Below are positions 26,128-33,623 of a stretch of DNA of 33,818 nucleotides, in pieces. Made by a program: the position numbers and the translations under genes. The stretch spans positions 1 through 33,818 of the forward strand of contig QIAA01000169.1 in NCBI GenBank assembly GCA_003224905.1, written 5' to 3'. Below the pieces are notes generated by a model, which searched no databases, was not told the origin of the DNA, and worked only from the letters and a program-made list of their open reading frames with translations. Positions within the stretch are counted from its first letter, which is position 1. Each line of letters starts with the position of its first letter. Origin of the DNA: Acidobacteriota bacterium (GTDB taxonomy: Bacteria > Acidobacteriota > Terriglobia > Terriglobales > Acidobacteriaceae).

Positions 26128-26409
26128 CTACTTGGCGCGATTGACGGCTTTCTTCAGTTCGGCCCCTGCCGTGAACTTCGCAACTTTGCGGGCCGCGATC
26201 TTGATCGTTGCCCCCGTTTGCGGGTTGCGTCCGTTGCGGGCTTTTCTCTGTGATACAGAGAAGGTCCCGAAACCGATCAGCGCCACCCGGTCTCCTTTTT
26301 TCAGAGCAGCAGTAATGCTGTCCACCGTTGTATCGATCGCAGATCCTGCCTGGGTCTTATTGATATGGCACCCCGCCGCGATCCGGTCGATGAGATCAGC
26401 TTTGTTCAT
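26128..26409 (-). CDS. hup: HU-family DNA-binding protein
   Basis: Nucleoid protein of 93 residues that bends DNA as a dimer. It has the standard plan: two N-terminal helices ([40 protein letters not shown]), the signature [21 protein letters not shown] (48-68) with the conserved arm tip RNPQTG, and a C-terminal helix (PGA-like ELKKAVN). The ATG at 26409 has AGGAGAG 3 bases upstream. Upstream, TTGACT and TAAATG with an 18-base spacer (26516 to 26487) are a possible promoter. It ends at a strong terminator. Confidence 0.95.
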   Translation of the reverse strand: MNKADLIDRIAAGCHINKTQAGSAIDTTVDSITAALKKGDRVALIGFGTFSVSQRKARNGRNPQTGATIKIAARKVAKFTAGAELKKAVNRAK

Positions 26410-26718
26410 CGTCTCTCCTGGCAAGTTTCGTTGTTCTTAGCGCGCACGGGGAGGGGAGCGCCCGCTGAGTGGGAAACCTGCGCGACCATTTAGCGCCGCT
26501 ATGTTATGAAAGTCAACTGTGGAAATCCGCTACTGATGCCTGTTTTGAGACCCTTGGGCTTGAACGCCGCTTTGGGCCTGTTTGTCCCGAGTCGATTGCT
26601 CAGATCGCGCTTCTGGCACTGCTTTTCACGTACCTCTGTACTGGCTTGCGCGGCGTCTCAGGTCAATGAGTTTGCCGTTTGCGCCGGGAAAATCCACAGC
26701 CTCGCGCGAGGAACAGAA
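26410..26718. other. Intergenic region upstream of HU and downstream of aceA
   Basis: Contains the probable HU promoter on the minus strand (TTGACT at 26516-26511, 18 bases, TAAATG at 26492-26487). Frames on the plus strand here lack ribosome sites and protein-like composition. No terminator for aceA is seen. Confidence 0.35.
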
Positions 26719-28056
26719 CTAATCACCACTCGGCAGCAGCATTTCTTCTGCGAGCGACGGTACCGGCGCCGGGGGACAAACAAACTGTTCTGCTTCGGTA
26801 GAGTCCGTAAGCGCCGTGGTCGAAGACGCGCCACCGCTCACAATCTGCGTGACAAGGTCGAAGTAACCTGTTCCCACGAAGCGCTGATGCTTCACGGCCT
26901 CATAGCCGTGCTCTCGTTCGCTCTGGAATTCTGCCTGCTGCAATTGAGAGTAGGCGGTCATTCCGCTCAATTTGTATTCGCGCGCCAGCTCGAACATGCT
27001 CAGGTTGAGCGAGTGAAACCCTGCCAGCGTGATGAACTGGAACTTGTATCCCATCTCGGCGAGGGCTTCCCGGAAACGGGCGATGGTGGCCTCGTCCAGC
27101 TTCTTTTTCCAGTTGAAAGAGGGTGAGCAGTTGTACGCCAGGAGCTTACCAGGATACTTTTCGTGTACAGCTTCCGCGAACAGGCTCGCTTCTTCCAGGT
27201 CCGGTTCGGATGTTTCGCACCATATCAAGTCGGCGTAGGGCGCGTAGGAAATGGCACGGGCAATCGCAGACTCAATTCCACCATGAATGCAGAAGAACCC
27301 TTCAGCCGTCCGATTGCCGGTGAGGAATTCACGGTCTCGCTCATCAACGTCACTGGTCAGCAGGTGCGCGCTGTTAGCGTCGGTTCGCGCCAGGATGAGC
27401 GCAGGCACGCCCATTACATCCGCCGCCAACCGCGCCGCTACGAGCTTCTGGATGGCCTCGCCGGTCGAGACTAGAACTTTGCCGCCCAGGTGTCCGCATT
27501 TCTTCGCCGAAGAAAGCTGATCCTCGAAGTGAACGCACGCTGCTCCGGCTTCGATCATCGCCTTCATCAACTCGAAGGCGTTCAGGTTTCCGCCGAAACC
27601 GGCTTCCGCGTCGGCAACTAGCGGTGCCAGCCAGTTGATTCCGTTTTTGCCTTCCGCATGGTGGATCTGGTCCGCCCGCATCAACGCCTGATTGATGCGC
27701 CGCACAAGGTTAGGCACGCTGTCGGCTGGATAGAGACTCTGGTCGGGATACATTTGCCCGGCGTCATTGGCATCGGCTGCAACCTGCCATCCGCTCACGT
27801 AGATTGCGGGCAGCCCGGCCTTAACCTGTTGGATGGCCTGGTTTCCGGTCATTGCGCCCAACGCGGGAACGCATGACTGCATGTGCAGCAGATTCCACAA
27901 GCGCTCCGCTCCAAGCCGCGCCAGCGTGTGCTCGATTTCGATGGAACCGCGAAGCCGCTCGACCTCTTCAGTGCCATAAGGACGCGTAATGCCCTTCCAG
28001 CGCGGATTTTCAGTCCAGTCAACCATCATCTTTGACAGCTTGCCGTTCGTTGCCAT
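26719..28056 (-). CDS. aceA: Isocitrate lyase
   Basis: Glyoxylate-shunt enzyme splitting isocitrate into succinate and glyoxylate. 445 residues, the length of bacterial isocitrate lyases. The active-site signature KKCGHL is at 185-190 with the catalytic Cys187; [10 protein letters not shown] (88-97), DAEAGFGG (149-156) and the substrate loop [11 protein letters not shown] are also present. The ATG at 28056 gives the usual N-terminus ([13 protein letters not shown] shortly after) and has GAGG 5 bases upstream. It follows aceB by 70 bases on the same strand, so the two likely form an operon (aceB-aceA). No isocitrate dehydrogenase kinase gene is near. Confidence 0.97.
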   Translation of the reverse strand: MATNGKLSKMMVDWTENPRWKGITRPYGTEEVERLRGSIEIEHTLARLGAERLWNLLHMQSCVPALGAMTGNQAIQQVKAGLPAIYVSGWQVAADANDAGQMYPDQSLYPADSVPNLVRRINQALMRADQIHHAEGKNGINWLAPLVADAEAGFGGNLNAFELMKAMIEAGAACVHFEDQLSSAKKCGHLGGKVLVSTGEAIQKLVAARLAADVMGVPALILARTDANSAHLLTSDVDERDREFLTGNRTAEGFFCIHGGIESAIARAISYAPYADLIWCETSEPDLEEASLFAEAVHEKYPGKLLAYNCSPSFNWKKKLDEATIARFREALAEMGYKFQFITLAGFHSLNLSMFELAREYKLSGMTAYSQLQQAEFQSEREHGYEAVKHQRFVGTGYFDLVTQIVSGGASSTTALTDSTEAEQFVCPPAPVPSLAEEMLLPSGD

Positions 28057-28126
28057 GTTTGCCTCGTTTTGATCAGAATCCCACGCTCCGAAAATCGGGA
28101 AGAGTGGGGGCACCCTCTAGAGCTCC

Positions 28127-29707
28127 TCACACGGGATCAAAGTCTCCATTCAAGATCATCGCCTCGCTCACCCTTCGCGCCTCTCGGAAGGTTTCCTTGG
28201 AGCCTGAGTCTCGCTCTGGGTTTGTCAGCAATTTCTCCAGTTCCTCGTCGAAGAGTTGGGTGACCAGCTCCGGCGTGTGAACCATCATCTTCCCTGCTTG
28301 GTCGACAACGGGAACATGACCGTTGTGCCGCATGCGTTGGGCTATCATCAAGCGATAGATTCGGTCCGTGGCCAAATCTTCCATGTAGCCGTCCAGCAGG
28401 CTCGCTCCTTTGCCGTTGAGCACACCATTTCGATAACGGATCACCGTCCGCACCGCCGCCCGTGTGCCAGCCAAGGTGTGCTGGCCCACATCTCTGGGCA
28501 CAGGCCGCAGATCGGGATAGCGCTCTCCATCAGGCCGCCGTGTCTGCAGCTGATTTGGAAACGGAAACTGCTCAACTGCTATCTGGTTTTGGTCGGGATG
28601 TCCTGTCCACGCGCCGTCCATGCCGCAGTCGGCTTCATTCTTTTTATCCTTTTGCAGCACTGCCAGGGCGCGCGTATTCAATTCGGGATCTTCGCGGCTG
28701 GGGTACAGCGCCGTCATTCCTCCGATCGCCAGAGCGCCGCGCTTGTGGCAAATCTCCGGCATCAGCTCGCGCAGGTTCTGAAAAAACGGCACGTCGTGCG
28801 GAATCGTGTTGCGGTCGGGCAGCACCCATTCCGGATCTTCCAGGTTGAAGTGAATCAAACTGGCCATGTAATCCCAACGGCCAAGGTTCAATCCGAGGAT
28901 GTGATCGCGCAAGTTGAAGAGGAACTCTTCCATCTGAAAAGCAAGCGGATGCGATTCCACCAGCGCCATGCACTTGATGTAGTCAGGGAGCCAGCCGCGG
29001 GCTTCGGCCAACGCCTGAAACAGATCGCGCCACCAGAGCGCTTCTTCAGCTGACTCCGATTTCGGAATATAGAAGCTCAGGGGATGCTTCAATTCTGCCG
29101 GATCCACTCGATACACGATGCTCGCGACGTCGAACAATGAAGCCGAAGTCAGCTCGTTCGGGAAAATGCCGCCTTGATGGATGTGCAGACCGCGCGGCCG
29201 AATCCAGATGACACTTGGGCTCGGTTTGATACCGGTGACCTTGTCGCGCTTCTTATCGAAATACGTCAGCGTTCCCCGCAACGCCTGCAGAATGTTTTCG
29301 ACTCCCAGCCGCTGATGTTCCCATTCATTCACCGTGGAGTCTTCCAGGTCGAGCATGACCCCCGGCGCACCCGAGTTCAGCATCTTTACAACCAGCTCCG
29401 CGTCGTCCGCAGGACCGGTCATCTGATTCCGTTGATCCTGACACCATGCGGGCAGCTCGATTTTCCAACCATTGCGGACCGCAGGACCGGGGAAGCGGTG
29501 AGCCGGTTTGTTGTCTTGCTGCGATTCCGCCAGCACCCGGCGGCGCTCTTCCACCAAGCGCGCCTGCCAGGGAGAGAAGCGTTGATGCAGCGGTGTCAGG
29601 AATCGCAAGAACGCTTCGGGCAGGTCACGTGTAGGGTCGAAGCCCGTGGGAGGGCAGTTTAGGTGGAATCCCGTTAAACTCACTTTATTTGCAGGCACTG
29701 TGGCCAT
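28127..29707 (-). CDS. aceB: Malate synthase (A-type)
   Basis: Joins glyoxylate and acetyl-CoA to malate. 526 residues, close to the 530 of malate synthase A. Seen in order: MLDLEDS (118-124), IRPRG (169-173, glyoxylate binding Arg), LVESHPLAFQMEEFLFNLRDHILGLNLGRWDY (249-280, the family signature with catalytic Glu251), then GMDGAWTGHPD (362-372, with the catalytic Asp). The signature departs slightly from enterobacterial enzymes (VES-HPLAFQ instead of VETIPAAFE), and the RPRGLHIHQ stretch replaces RPRGWHL, so it belongs to a distinct subgroup. The ATG has AGGAG 11 bases upstream. It is the first gene of aceBA, divergent from lysR. Confidence 0.95.
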   Translation of the reverse strand: MATVPANKVSLTGFHLNCPPTGFDPTRDLPEAFLRFLTPLHQRFSPWQARLVEERRRVLAESQQDNKPAHRFPGPAVRNGWKIELPAWCQDQRNQMTGPADDAELVVKMLNSGAPGVMLDLEDSTVNEWEHQRLGVENILQALRGTLTYFDKKRDKVTGIKPSPSVIWIRPRGLHIHQGGIFPNELTSASLFDVASIVYRVDPAELKHPLSFYIPKSESAEEALWWRDLFQALAEARGWLPDYIKCMALVESHPLAFQMEEFLFNLRDHILGLNLGRWDYMASLIHFNLEDPEWVLPDRNTIPHDVPFFQNLRELMPEICHKRGALAIGGMTALYPSREDPELNTRALAVLQKDKKNEADCGMDGAWTGHPDQNQIAVEQFPFPNQLQTRRPDGERYPDLRPVPRDVGQHTLAGTRAAVRTVIRYRNGVLNGKGASLLDGYMEDLATDRIYRLMIAQRMRHNGHVPVVDQAGKMMVHTPELVTQLFDEELEKLLTNPERDSGSKETFREARRVSEAMILNGDFDPV

Positions 29708-29800
29708 ACCAAAACCAGCTCCTGTTCCAGAGTTAGCGAAGTGCTCTGATGCTTAAGTGCGCCTAGCGGTAATCTTTGTGGAGATCGGAAAGTACCTGAA

Positions 29801-29835
29801 ATTGCAGGCTGCAATCGCGTAATTTCGGATTGCAG
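29801..29835. promoter_or_regulatory. Candidate operator with three CTGCAAT half-sites, near aceB
   Basis: ATTGCAG (29801-29807), CTGCAAT (29809-29815) and ATTGCAG (29829-29835). The last two form a perfect inverted repeat with 8-base arms CTGCAATC / GATTGCAG and an 11-base spacer; the first two form one with a 1-base spacer. The site lies 94 to 128 bases upstream of aceB. It differs from the LysR boxes, so a second regulator may act on aceBA. Confidence 0.5.
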
Positions 29836-29946
29836 AACAGATCCATCTGCACCATTTCTCAACGATCTCTCCGGCTGCCGCTGTAGCGACCAGGAGCGAT
29901 CTTCCGCAATACGGGCGTCTTGGTCAAACGGAATATTTCAATCAGG

Positions 29947-29967
29947 TTGATAACTAAATGTTATCAA
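29947..29967. promoter_or_regulatory. LysR-type operator, box 1
   Basis: Perfect inverted repeat with 8-base arms TTGATAAC / GTTATCAA and a 5-base spacer (TAAAT). The form fits the T-N11-A core of LysR sites. It is 67 bases before the lysR ATG. Its centre is 32 bases from that of box 2, about three helical turns. Confidence 0.75.
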
Positions 29968-29980
29968 TGCTCGGCATACA

Positions 29981-29997
29981 GATAATAATGTATTATC
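29981..29997. promoter_or_regulatory. LysR-type operator, box 2
   Basis: Perfect inverted repeat GATAAT / ATTATC with a 5-base spacer (AATGT). It shares the GATAA-N7-TTATC core with box 1, is shorter (6-base arms), and sits 36 bases before the lysR ATG, where binding would block or activate that promoter. Confidence 0.7.
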
Positions 29998-30033
29998 GCT
30001 ACAAGCAAGAATGTAGATGAGCGGTGTTGGAAC

Positions 30034-30969
30034 ATGGAGATAGATCAAATCGAAACGTTTATAGCCGTTGGCACATTTGGGGGATTTCATCGCGCCGCCG
30101 AAGCATTGCGCGTAAGCCAGCCGGCAGTCAGCGCCCGTATCAAAGCGCTCGAGGAGTCGCTGGGCGCAACTCTCTTTACGCGATCCCACACGGGCCTGAC
30201 GCTCTCCGAAGCCGGCCGCATCCTTAAACCCTACGCTGAACAACTACTGCGAACCGCCTCGCTGGCGCGACAGGCCGTCCATGAACTGAAGCCCAGCAGC
30301 GGCGGACCACTCCAGATTGCCGCCGCGCTCTCAATCTCGGTTTACTTCCTTCCTGATGTTCTTAAGCACTTTCAACGAGCCCACCCAAAGGTCGCCATCT
30401 CCATCCACCCCGGTCACTCGAAGGAAGTGTTGGAGATGGTCCTGCGAGGGGAGGCAGAGATCGGCCTGGCGCGCTCGCTTCATCATCCTGAAGTCGAGAC
30501 CATCAGCCTGCGCGACGATCCTCTGTTATTGGTTGCGCACCCGAAGAAGTGTCCCTCGAACTCCCGCCGCGTCCGTCTGGAGTGCGCCGCAAGTTGGCCG
30601 CTCATTTTCTACGAACGCGGATCCAGCGACTGGACCCTGACCCACAGTCTCTTCCGCCGCGCGGGGCTGGTTCCAAACGTCACACTGGAGGTCGATACCA
30701 TCGAAACTGCCAAACGTATGGTCGAGCGCGGGCTGGGGTTTGCTTTTCTTCCGCAACTCGCTGTCGGACGCGAGATCCGCTCTGGCCGGCTCATCACCGT
30801 ACAGTTGGTCGATGCAGAACCCCTCGGACGCAGCCTCGACGTCATTCATCCTCGTCGTCGTCCGCTCCGCCGTGAGGCTCAGGCGTTTCTGTCGGTTATC
30901 CGGGAAGCTGCGAGTGCAGTGTCATTTTTGAGCAAGAAGTCTTTGCAAACACGGACGCAATCACGTTGA
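30034..30969 (+). CDS. LysR-family transcriptional regulator
   Basis: A 311-residue LysR-type regulator: winged HTH at 1-60 (MEIDQIETFIAVGTFGGFHRAAEALRVSQPAVSARIKALEESLGATLFTR) and a substrate-binding domain from about 90 (GGPLQIAAALSISVYFLPDVLKHF, GEAEIGLARS, EVDTIETAKRMVERGLGFAFLPQLAV). It is divergent from aceBA, and the pair of inverted repeats between them suits a LysR tetramer, so it probably controls the shunt and itself. The inducer is unknown. The Shine-Dalgarno is weak. The C-terminal tail (SAVSFLSKKSLQTRTQSR) is long. It resembles the CysB/CbbR-like group only loosely. Confidence 0.92.
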   Translation: MEIDQIETFIAVGTFGGFHRAAEALRVSQPAVSARIKALEESLGATLFTRSHTGLTLSEAGRILKPYAEQLLRTASLARQAVHELKPSSGGPLQIAAALSISVYFLPDVLKHFQRAHPKVAISIHPGHSKEVLEMVLRGEAEIGLARSLHHPEVETISLRDDPLLLVAHPKKCPSNSRRVRLECAASWPLIFYERGSSDWTLTHSLFRRAGLVPNVTLEVDTIETAKRMVERGLGFAFLPQLAVGREIRSGRLITVQLVDAEPLGRSLDVIHPRRRPLRREAQAFLSVIREAASAVSFLSKKSLQTRTQSR

Positions 30970-30999
30970 GGCTGACATAAGCGTCCGCTTTTCCTCTCG

Positions 31000-31038
31000 T
31001 CTCCACAAGCTGTCCTACATCTCCACACAATCTACACA
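31000..31038 (+). promoter_or_regulatory. Three phased TCTCCACA-type direct repeats
   Basis: TCTCCACA at 31000-31007 and 31020-31027, and TCTACACA at 31031-31038, spaced 20 and 11 bases (near whole helical turns). They resemble DnaA boxes (TTATCCACA) with two mismatches, and lie 70-110 bases upstream of the start of the helicase-loader-like gene pair. Function is not established. Confidence 0.4.
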
Positions 31039-31108
31039 ACAAAACTTCGTTTCCCTCTTGCCCTCAATTCCCTTTGTCGTGCACTCTTCATTCGGTAAGA
31101 AGGAATCC

Positions 31109-31621
31109 ATGGCAAGTTCGAAGCGTAATCAATTCCTCGAATGGTTTCCTTTTTATGTTCATCGTTTCATCAACGATCCACGCTACCGGGCGCTGAAGGA
31201 TTATCAGCAGGCTTGGTTCTTGAATCTTCTTTTCGCATCATGGATTTCAGAGCGTCCCGGGTATTTGCCAGACGACGGGCAGCTATGGCGCCTCGCGAAT
31301 GCACAGCGGCAGTATTTCTTCGAGAAGGAATGCGGGCCGGTTATGTGCATGTTTCAGCGCGAGGGCTCGGTAGCTGACGGTGGTGTCTGGATCTACAACC
31401 CTGCACTGCTGAAGATCTACGATGAGCAGGTACTAAAATTCCACAAGAAGACAAGAAAATCCTCTAAATTCACACAAGAGGACAATGCTTCTTATCTTGA
31501 TTTTGAAGGTACACTAAGAAAAGAAAATGGAAGAGCGCGATGTGAAACTCATCCGCAGTCTGGGCTCACCGAGTGGGGCACATGCTGGGGTTGCTACCGC
31601 GAAACCTGCAGTACAGGCTGA
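31109..31621 (+). CDS. DUF1376-like protein with C-terminal zinc-ribbon motif
   Basis: A 170-residue protein. Residues 9-65 (FLEWFPFYVHRFINDPRYRALKDYQQAWFLNLLFASWISERPGYLPDDGQLWRLAN) match the YdaU/DUF1376 pattern known from phage and prophage replication loci. A basic region (108-125) follows, and the C-terminus has C145-x2-H148 and C159-x2-C162 (RCETHPQSGLTEWGTCWGCY), a likely zinc-binding site. The ATG at 31109 has AAGGA 4 bases upstream. The last 31 residues are read in a different frame from the N-terminus of the next gene (95-base overlap). I infer a DNA-replication role shared with that gene; no integrase or structural phage genes are nearby. Confidence 0.7.
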   Translation: MASSKRNQFLEWFPFYVHRFINDPRYRALKDYQQAWFLNLLFASWISERPGYLPDDGQLWRLANAQRQYFFEKECGPVMCMFQREGSVADGGVWIYNPALLKIYDEQVLKFHKKTRKSSKFTQEDNASYLDFEGTLRKENGRARCETHPQSGLTEWGTCWGCYRETCSTG

Positions 31622-32345
31622 ATCTGGGCCTACATGCCGTCTCTGCGGTGATACGGGATGGATAGCGAGTGGCCACGATGCACGCATGACGCGTTGCGAG
31701 TGCTTCCTGAAGGCGCGCGCCTCGCGACTGATTGACGCCGCCAGGATTCCAGCGCGTTATGCCTGTTGCGATCTGTCAAATTTCCGGATTCAGTCCAACC
31801 CGACTTTGGCTTCGGCAAAGCTCGTGGCAGAAAAGTTTATCGACCGGTATCCAATTGAGAGAACAGGATTGCTTTTTGAGGGCTCAATCGGCGTGGGCAA
31901 AACCCATCTCGCTGTGGCCGTACTTAAAGAGTTGATCCTGCGGAAGGGAATTCCGTGCCTCTTCTATGAATACCGGGAGCTGCTCAAGAGTATTCAGAAC
32001 TCATATAACAACGAGGTTCACACTACCGAGCTGAGCCTTTTGCGGCCGGTCTTCGAGACTGAGGTGCTTCTTCTCGATGAGCTTGGTGCCGTGAAGCCGA
32101 CGGATTGGGTTTGGGACACGGTAGGCTTCATCCTCAACACGCGTTATAACGACAATCGCACAACTGTGATCACTACCAACCTGATGAACGAACCGGCTAT
32201 GGGGACCGGTAGCCGCTCTGTGATGCGTGCTGACACTCTGGGAGATCGGATTGGAGAGCGCATGCGCTCCCGTTTACATGAGATGTGCCGCGTGGTCCAT
32301 ATGGAAGGGGAAGATTATCGCCAGAAGTTGCGCAGCGCCCGGTAA
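31527..32345 (+). CDS. DnaI/DnaC-type AAA+ helicase-loader-like ATPase
   Basis: A 272-residue ATPase. Residues 37-59 form a zinc-ribbon-like C-x2-C...C-x-C (CRLCGDTGW ... CECF), as in DnaI-type helicase loaders. The AAA+ core has Walker A GSIGVGKTHLA (119-129), Walker B VLLLDELG (180-187), sensor I TTN (216-218) and the Arg-rich LGDRIGERMRSRLHE (238-252) expected of DnaC/IstB proteins. It should load or remodel a replicative helicase; IstB (transposition) proteins share the core, but no IstA gene is present. The start must lie inside the preceding gene, since no start codon occurs between that gene's stop and Cys37; ATG 31527 or GTG 31542 are the options, and GGAAGAG before the GTG is the better ribosome site. 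Confidence 0.85.
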   Translation: MEERDVKLIRSLGSPSGAHAGVATAKPAVQAESGPTCRLCGDTGWIASGHDARMTRCECFLKARASRLIDAARIPARYACCDLSNFRIQSNPTLASAKLVAEKFIDRYPIERTGLLFEGSIGVGKTHLAVAVLKELILRKGIPCLFYEYRELLKSIQNSYNNEVHTTELSLLRPVFETEVLLLDELGAVKPTDWVWDTVGFILNTRYNDNRTTVITTNLMNEPAMGTGSRSVMRADTLGDRIGERMRSRLHEMCRVVHMEGEDYRQKLRSAR

Positions 32346-32387
32346 ACCCGTTCCAATCAAGTCTGCGTTTGAATTGGATTTGTAAAT

Positions 32388-32411
32388 CCTCTGCGCTCTC
32401 TGTGGTTAATG
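32388..32411. repeat. Short CTCTGTG-type dispersed repeat, copy 2
   Basis: CCTCTGCGCTCTCTGTGGTTAA and flanks, related to 23616-23637. It lies in the 87-base gap between the ATPase gene and the UvrC-like gene. Confidence 0.4.
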
Positions 32412-32432
32412 TCTTGTTCCAACTAAAATGGC

Positions 32433-33605
32433 GTGGTGCTCTCCGAGCGCCTGGAATTCGTGCCCGCGCAGGATGCGGAGATCTTCGCTGCCACCCCGGC
32501 CACCCCCGCTGTCTTTCTCCTCCGTGCTGACGACCCGCAGTCAGAGCCATACGTCAGCAAGACTGCTAATCTTCGCCGCCGACTGCAACGCCTGCTCGGT
32601 ACTCCCACCGAAACCAGCAAGCGGTTGAATCTGCGCGAACTGGTCCGCTGGATTGAATACTCTCCGACTGCCTCGGATTTTGAATCCATACTCCTGCTCT
32701 ACAAACTCCTCCGTCGTCATTTCCCAAAAACCTATTCCGCTCGGCTTCGACTTCGTTTTGCGCCCTTGGTCAAACTGCACCTGACGAACGAATATCCCCG
32801 CGCCTCGATCACGACCCGCCTGGGCCGCTTGAACGGCCGCAATCTCTACTACGGACCGTTTCCCTCCCGCACGGCCGCAGAAAAGTTTGCGAACGACTCG
32901 CTCGACTTCTTCAAAATGCGCCGCTGCGTGGATGATCTCCACCCCGATCCTGCATTTCCTGGCTGCATCTACTCTGAGATGAAGATGTGCCTGGCGCCCT
33001 GCTTCAAAGGCTGCACGGACCAGGAGTACGCAGCCGAAGTCGCACGCGTGCAGAACTATTTCGACTCCGGGGGCGAATCGCTCGTGCGGGAGATTTCACA
33101 GCAGCGGGATGCGGCTTCAAGCACTCTGGAATTCGAGAACGCCGCCGCCCTGCACGGCCGAATCGAAAAGCTCAAGGGCGTGCTTACTGGACTTCCTGAG
33201 ATCGTCACACGGATCGACCGGCTGCGGGCCCTCATCATTCAGCGCAGTGCCGTGCCGGAATCTATCTCTGTGTTCCGCGTACATGCGGGCGCGATTTCCG
33301 ATCCAATCACGTTCTCACTGCAATCCCCAGAACACACCAAATCACAATCCATGGAGGCTCGGCTGCAACAGACATTGGCTGGTTTACGTTTCCCAGAAGC
33401 CCGGACGACACTTGAGGCCATGGAGCAATTGGCGATTCTGAAACGCTGGTTTTACCGCAGCAGTCGGGCAGGAGAAATCTTTTTTGCCGACGAAAAGGGC
33501 GAGCTGCCAATTCGACGCATCGTGCGTGGCATGGCGCGCGTATATCGCGGGGAGAAATCCGACATTGGGGCTTCGGGTCTGGATGTGGCAGGCGGAAATG
33601 GATAG
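32433..33605 (+). CDS. UvrC-like protein with degenerate GIY-YIG domain
   Basis: A 390-residue protein aligned to the N-terminal half of UvrC (E. coli 610 residues). Residues 26-100 occupy the GIY-YIG nuclease region; 135-145 hold LNGRNLYYGPFPS as in UvrC; four cysteines (178, 186, 190, 194, in GCIYSEMKMCLAPCFKGC) match the UvrC Fe-S site; 217-251 form a UVR motif (LEFENAAALHGRIEKLKGV). The C-terminal RNase H and HhH domains are absent. The nuclease motif is broken: GIY is AVFLL, YIG is YVS, and the catalytic Glu is Tyr90. It may bind UvrB or damaged DNA without cutting. The start is the GTG at 32433, without a Shine-Dalgarno; TAAAAT ends 3 bases before. Confidence 0.82.
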   Translation: MVLSERLEFVPAQDAEIFAATPATPAVFLLRADDPQSEPYVSKTANLRRRLQRLLGTPTETSKRLNLRELVRWIEYSPTASDFESILLLYKLLRRHFPKTYSARLRLRFAPLVKLHLTNEYPRASITTRLGRLNGRNLYYGPFPSRTAAEKFANDSLDFFKMRRCVDDLHPDPAFPGCIYSEMKMCLAPCFKGCTDQEYAAEVARVQNYFDSGGESLVREISQQRDAASSTLEFENAAALHGRIEKLKGVLTGLPEIVTRIDRLRALIIQRSAVPESISVFRVHAGAISDPITFSLQSPEHTKSQSMEARLQQTLAGLRFPEARTTLEAMEQLAILKRWFYRSSRAGEIFFADEKGELPIRRIVRGMARVYRGEKSDIGASGLDVAGGNG

Positions 33606-33623
33606 AGCTGGTTTCATAAATAG

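Larger units (their letters stand above)
29708..30033. promoter_or_regulatory. Divergent regulatory region, aceBA / lysR
   Basis: A 326-base region with no gene. It contains three inverted repeats listed separately: an 8-base-arm repeat at 29809-29835 (nearer aceB), and two LysR-type sites at 29947-29967 and 29981-29997 (nearer lysR). Promoters of both genes must lie here; no consensus -35/-10 pair stands out on either strand. Confidence 0.7.

Noticed and set aside
31109..32345. Prophage
   Set aside because: DUF1376-like and DnaC-like genes suggest phage, but no integrase, repressor, structural genes or attachment repeats are visible nearby.
31527..32345. IstB of an IS21-type element
   Set aside because: The AAA+ core fits, but there is no IstA gene or terminal inverted repeats, and an N-terminal zinc ribbon is more like DnaI.
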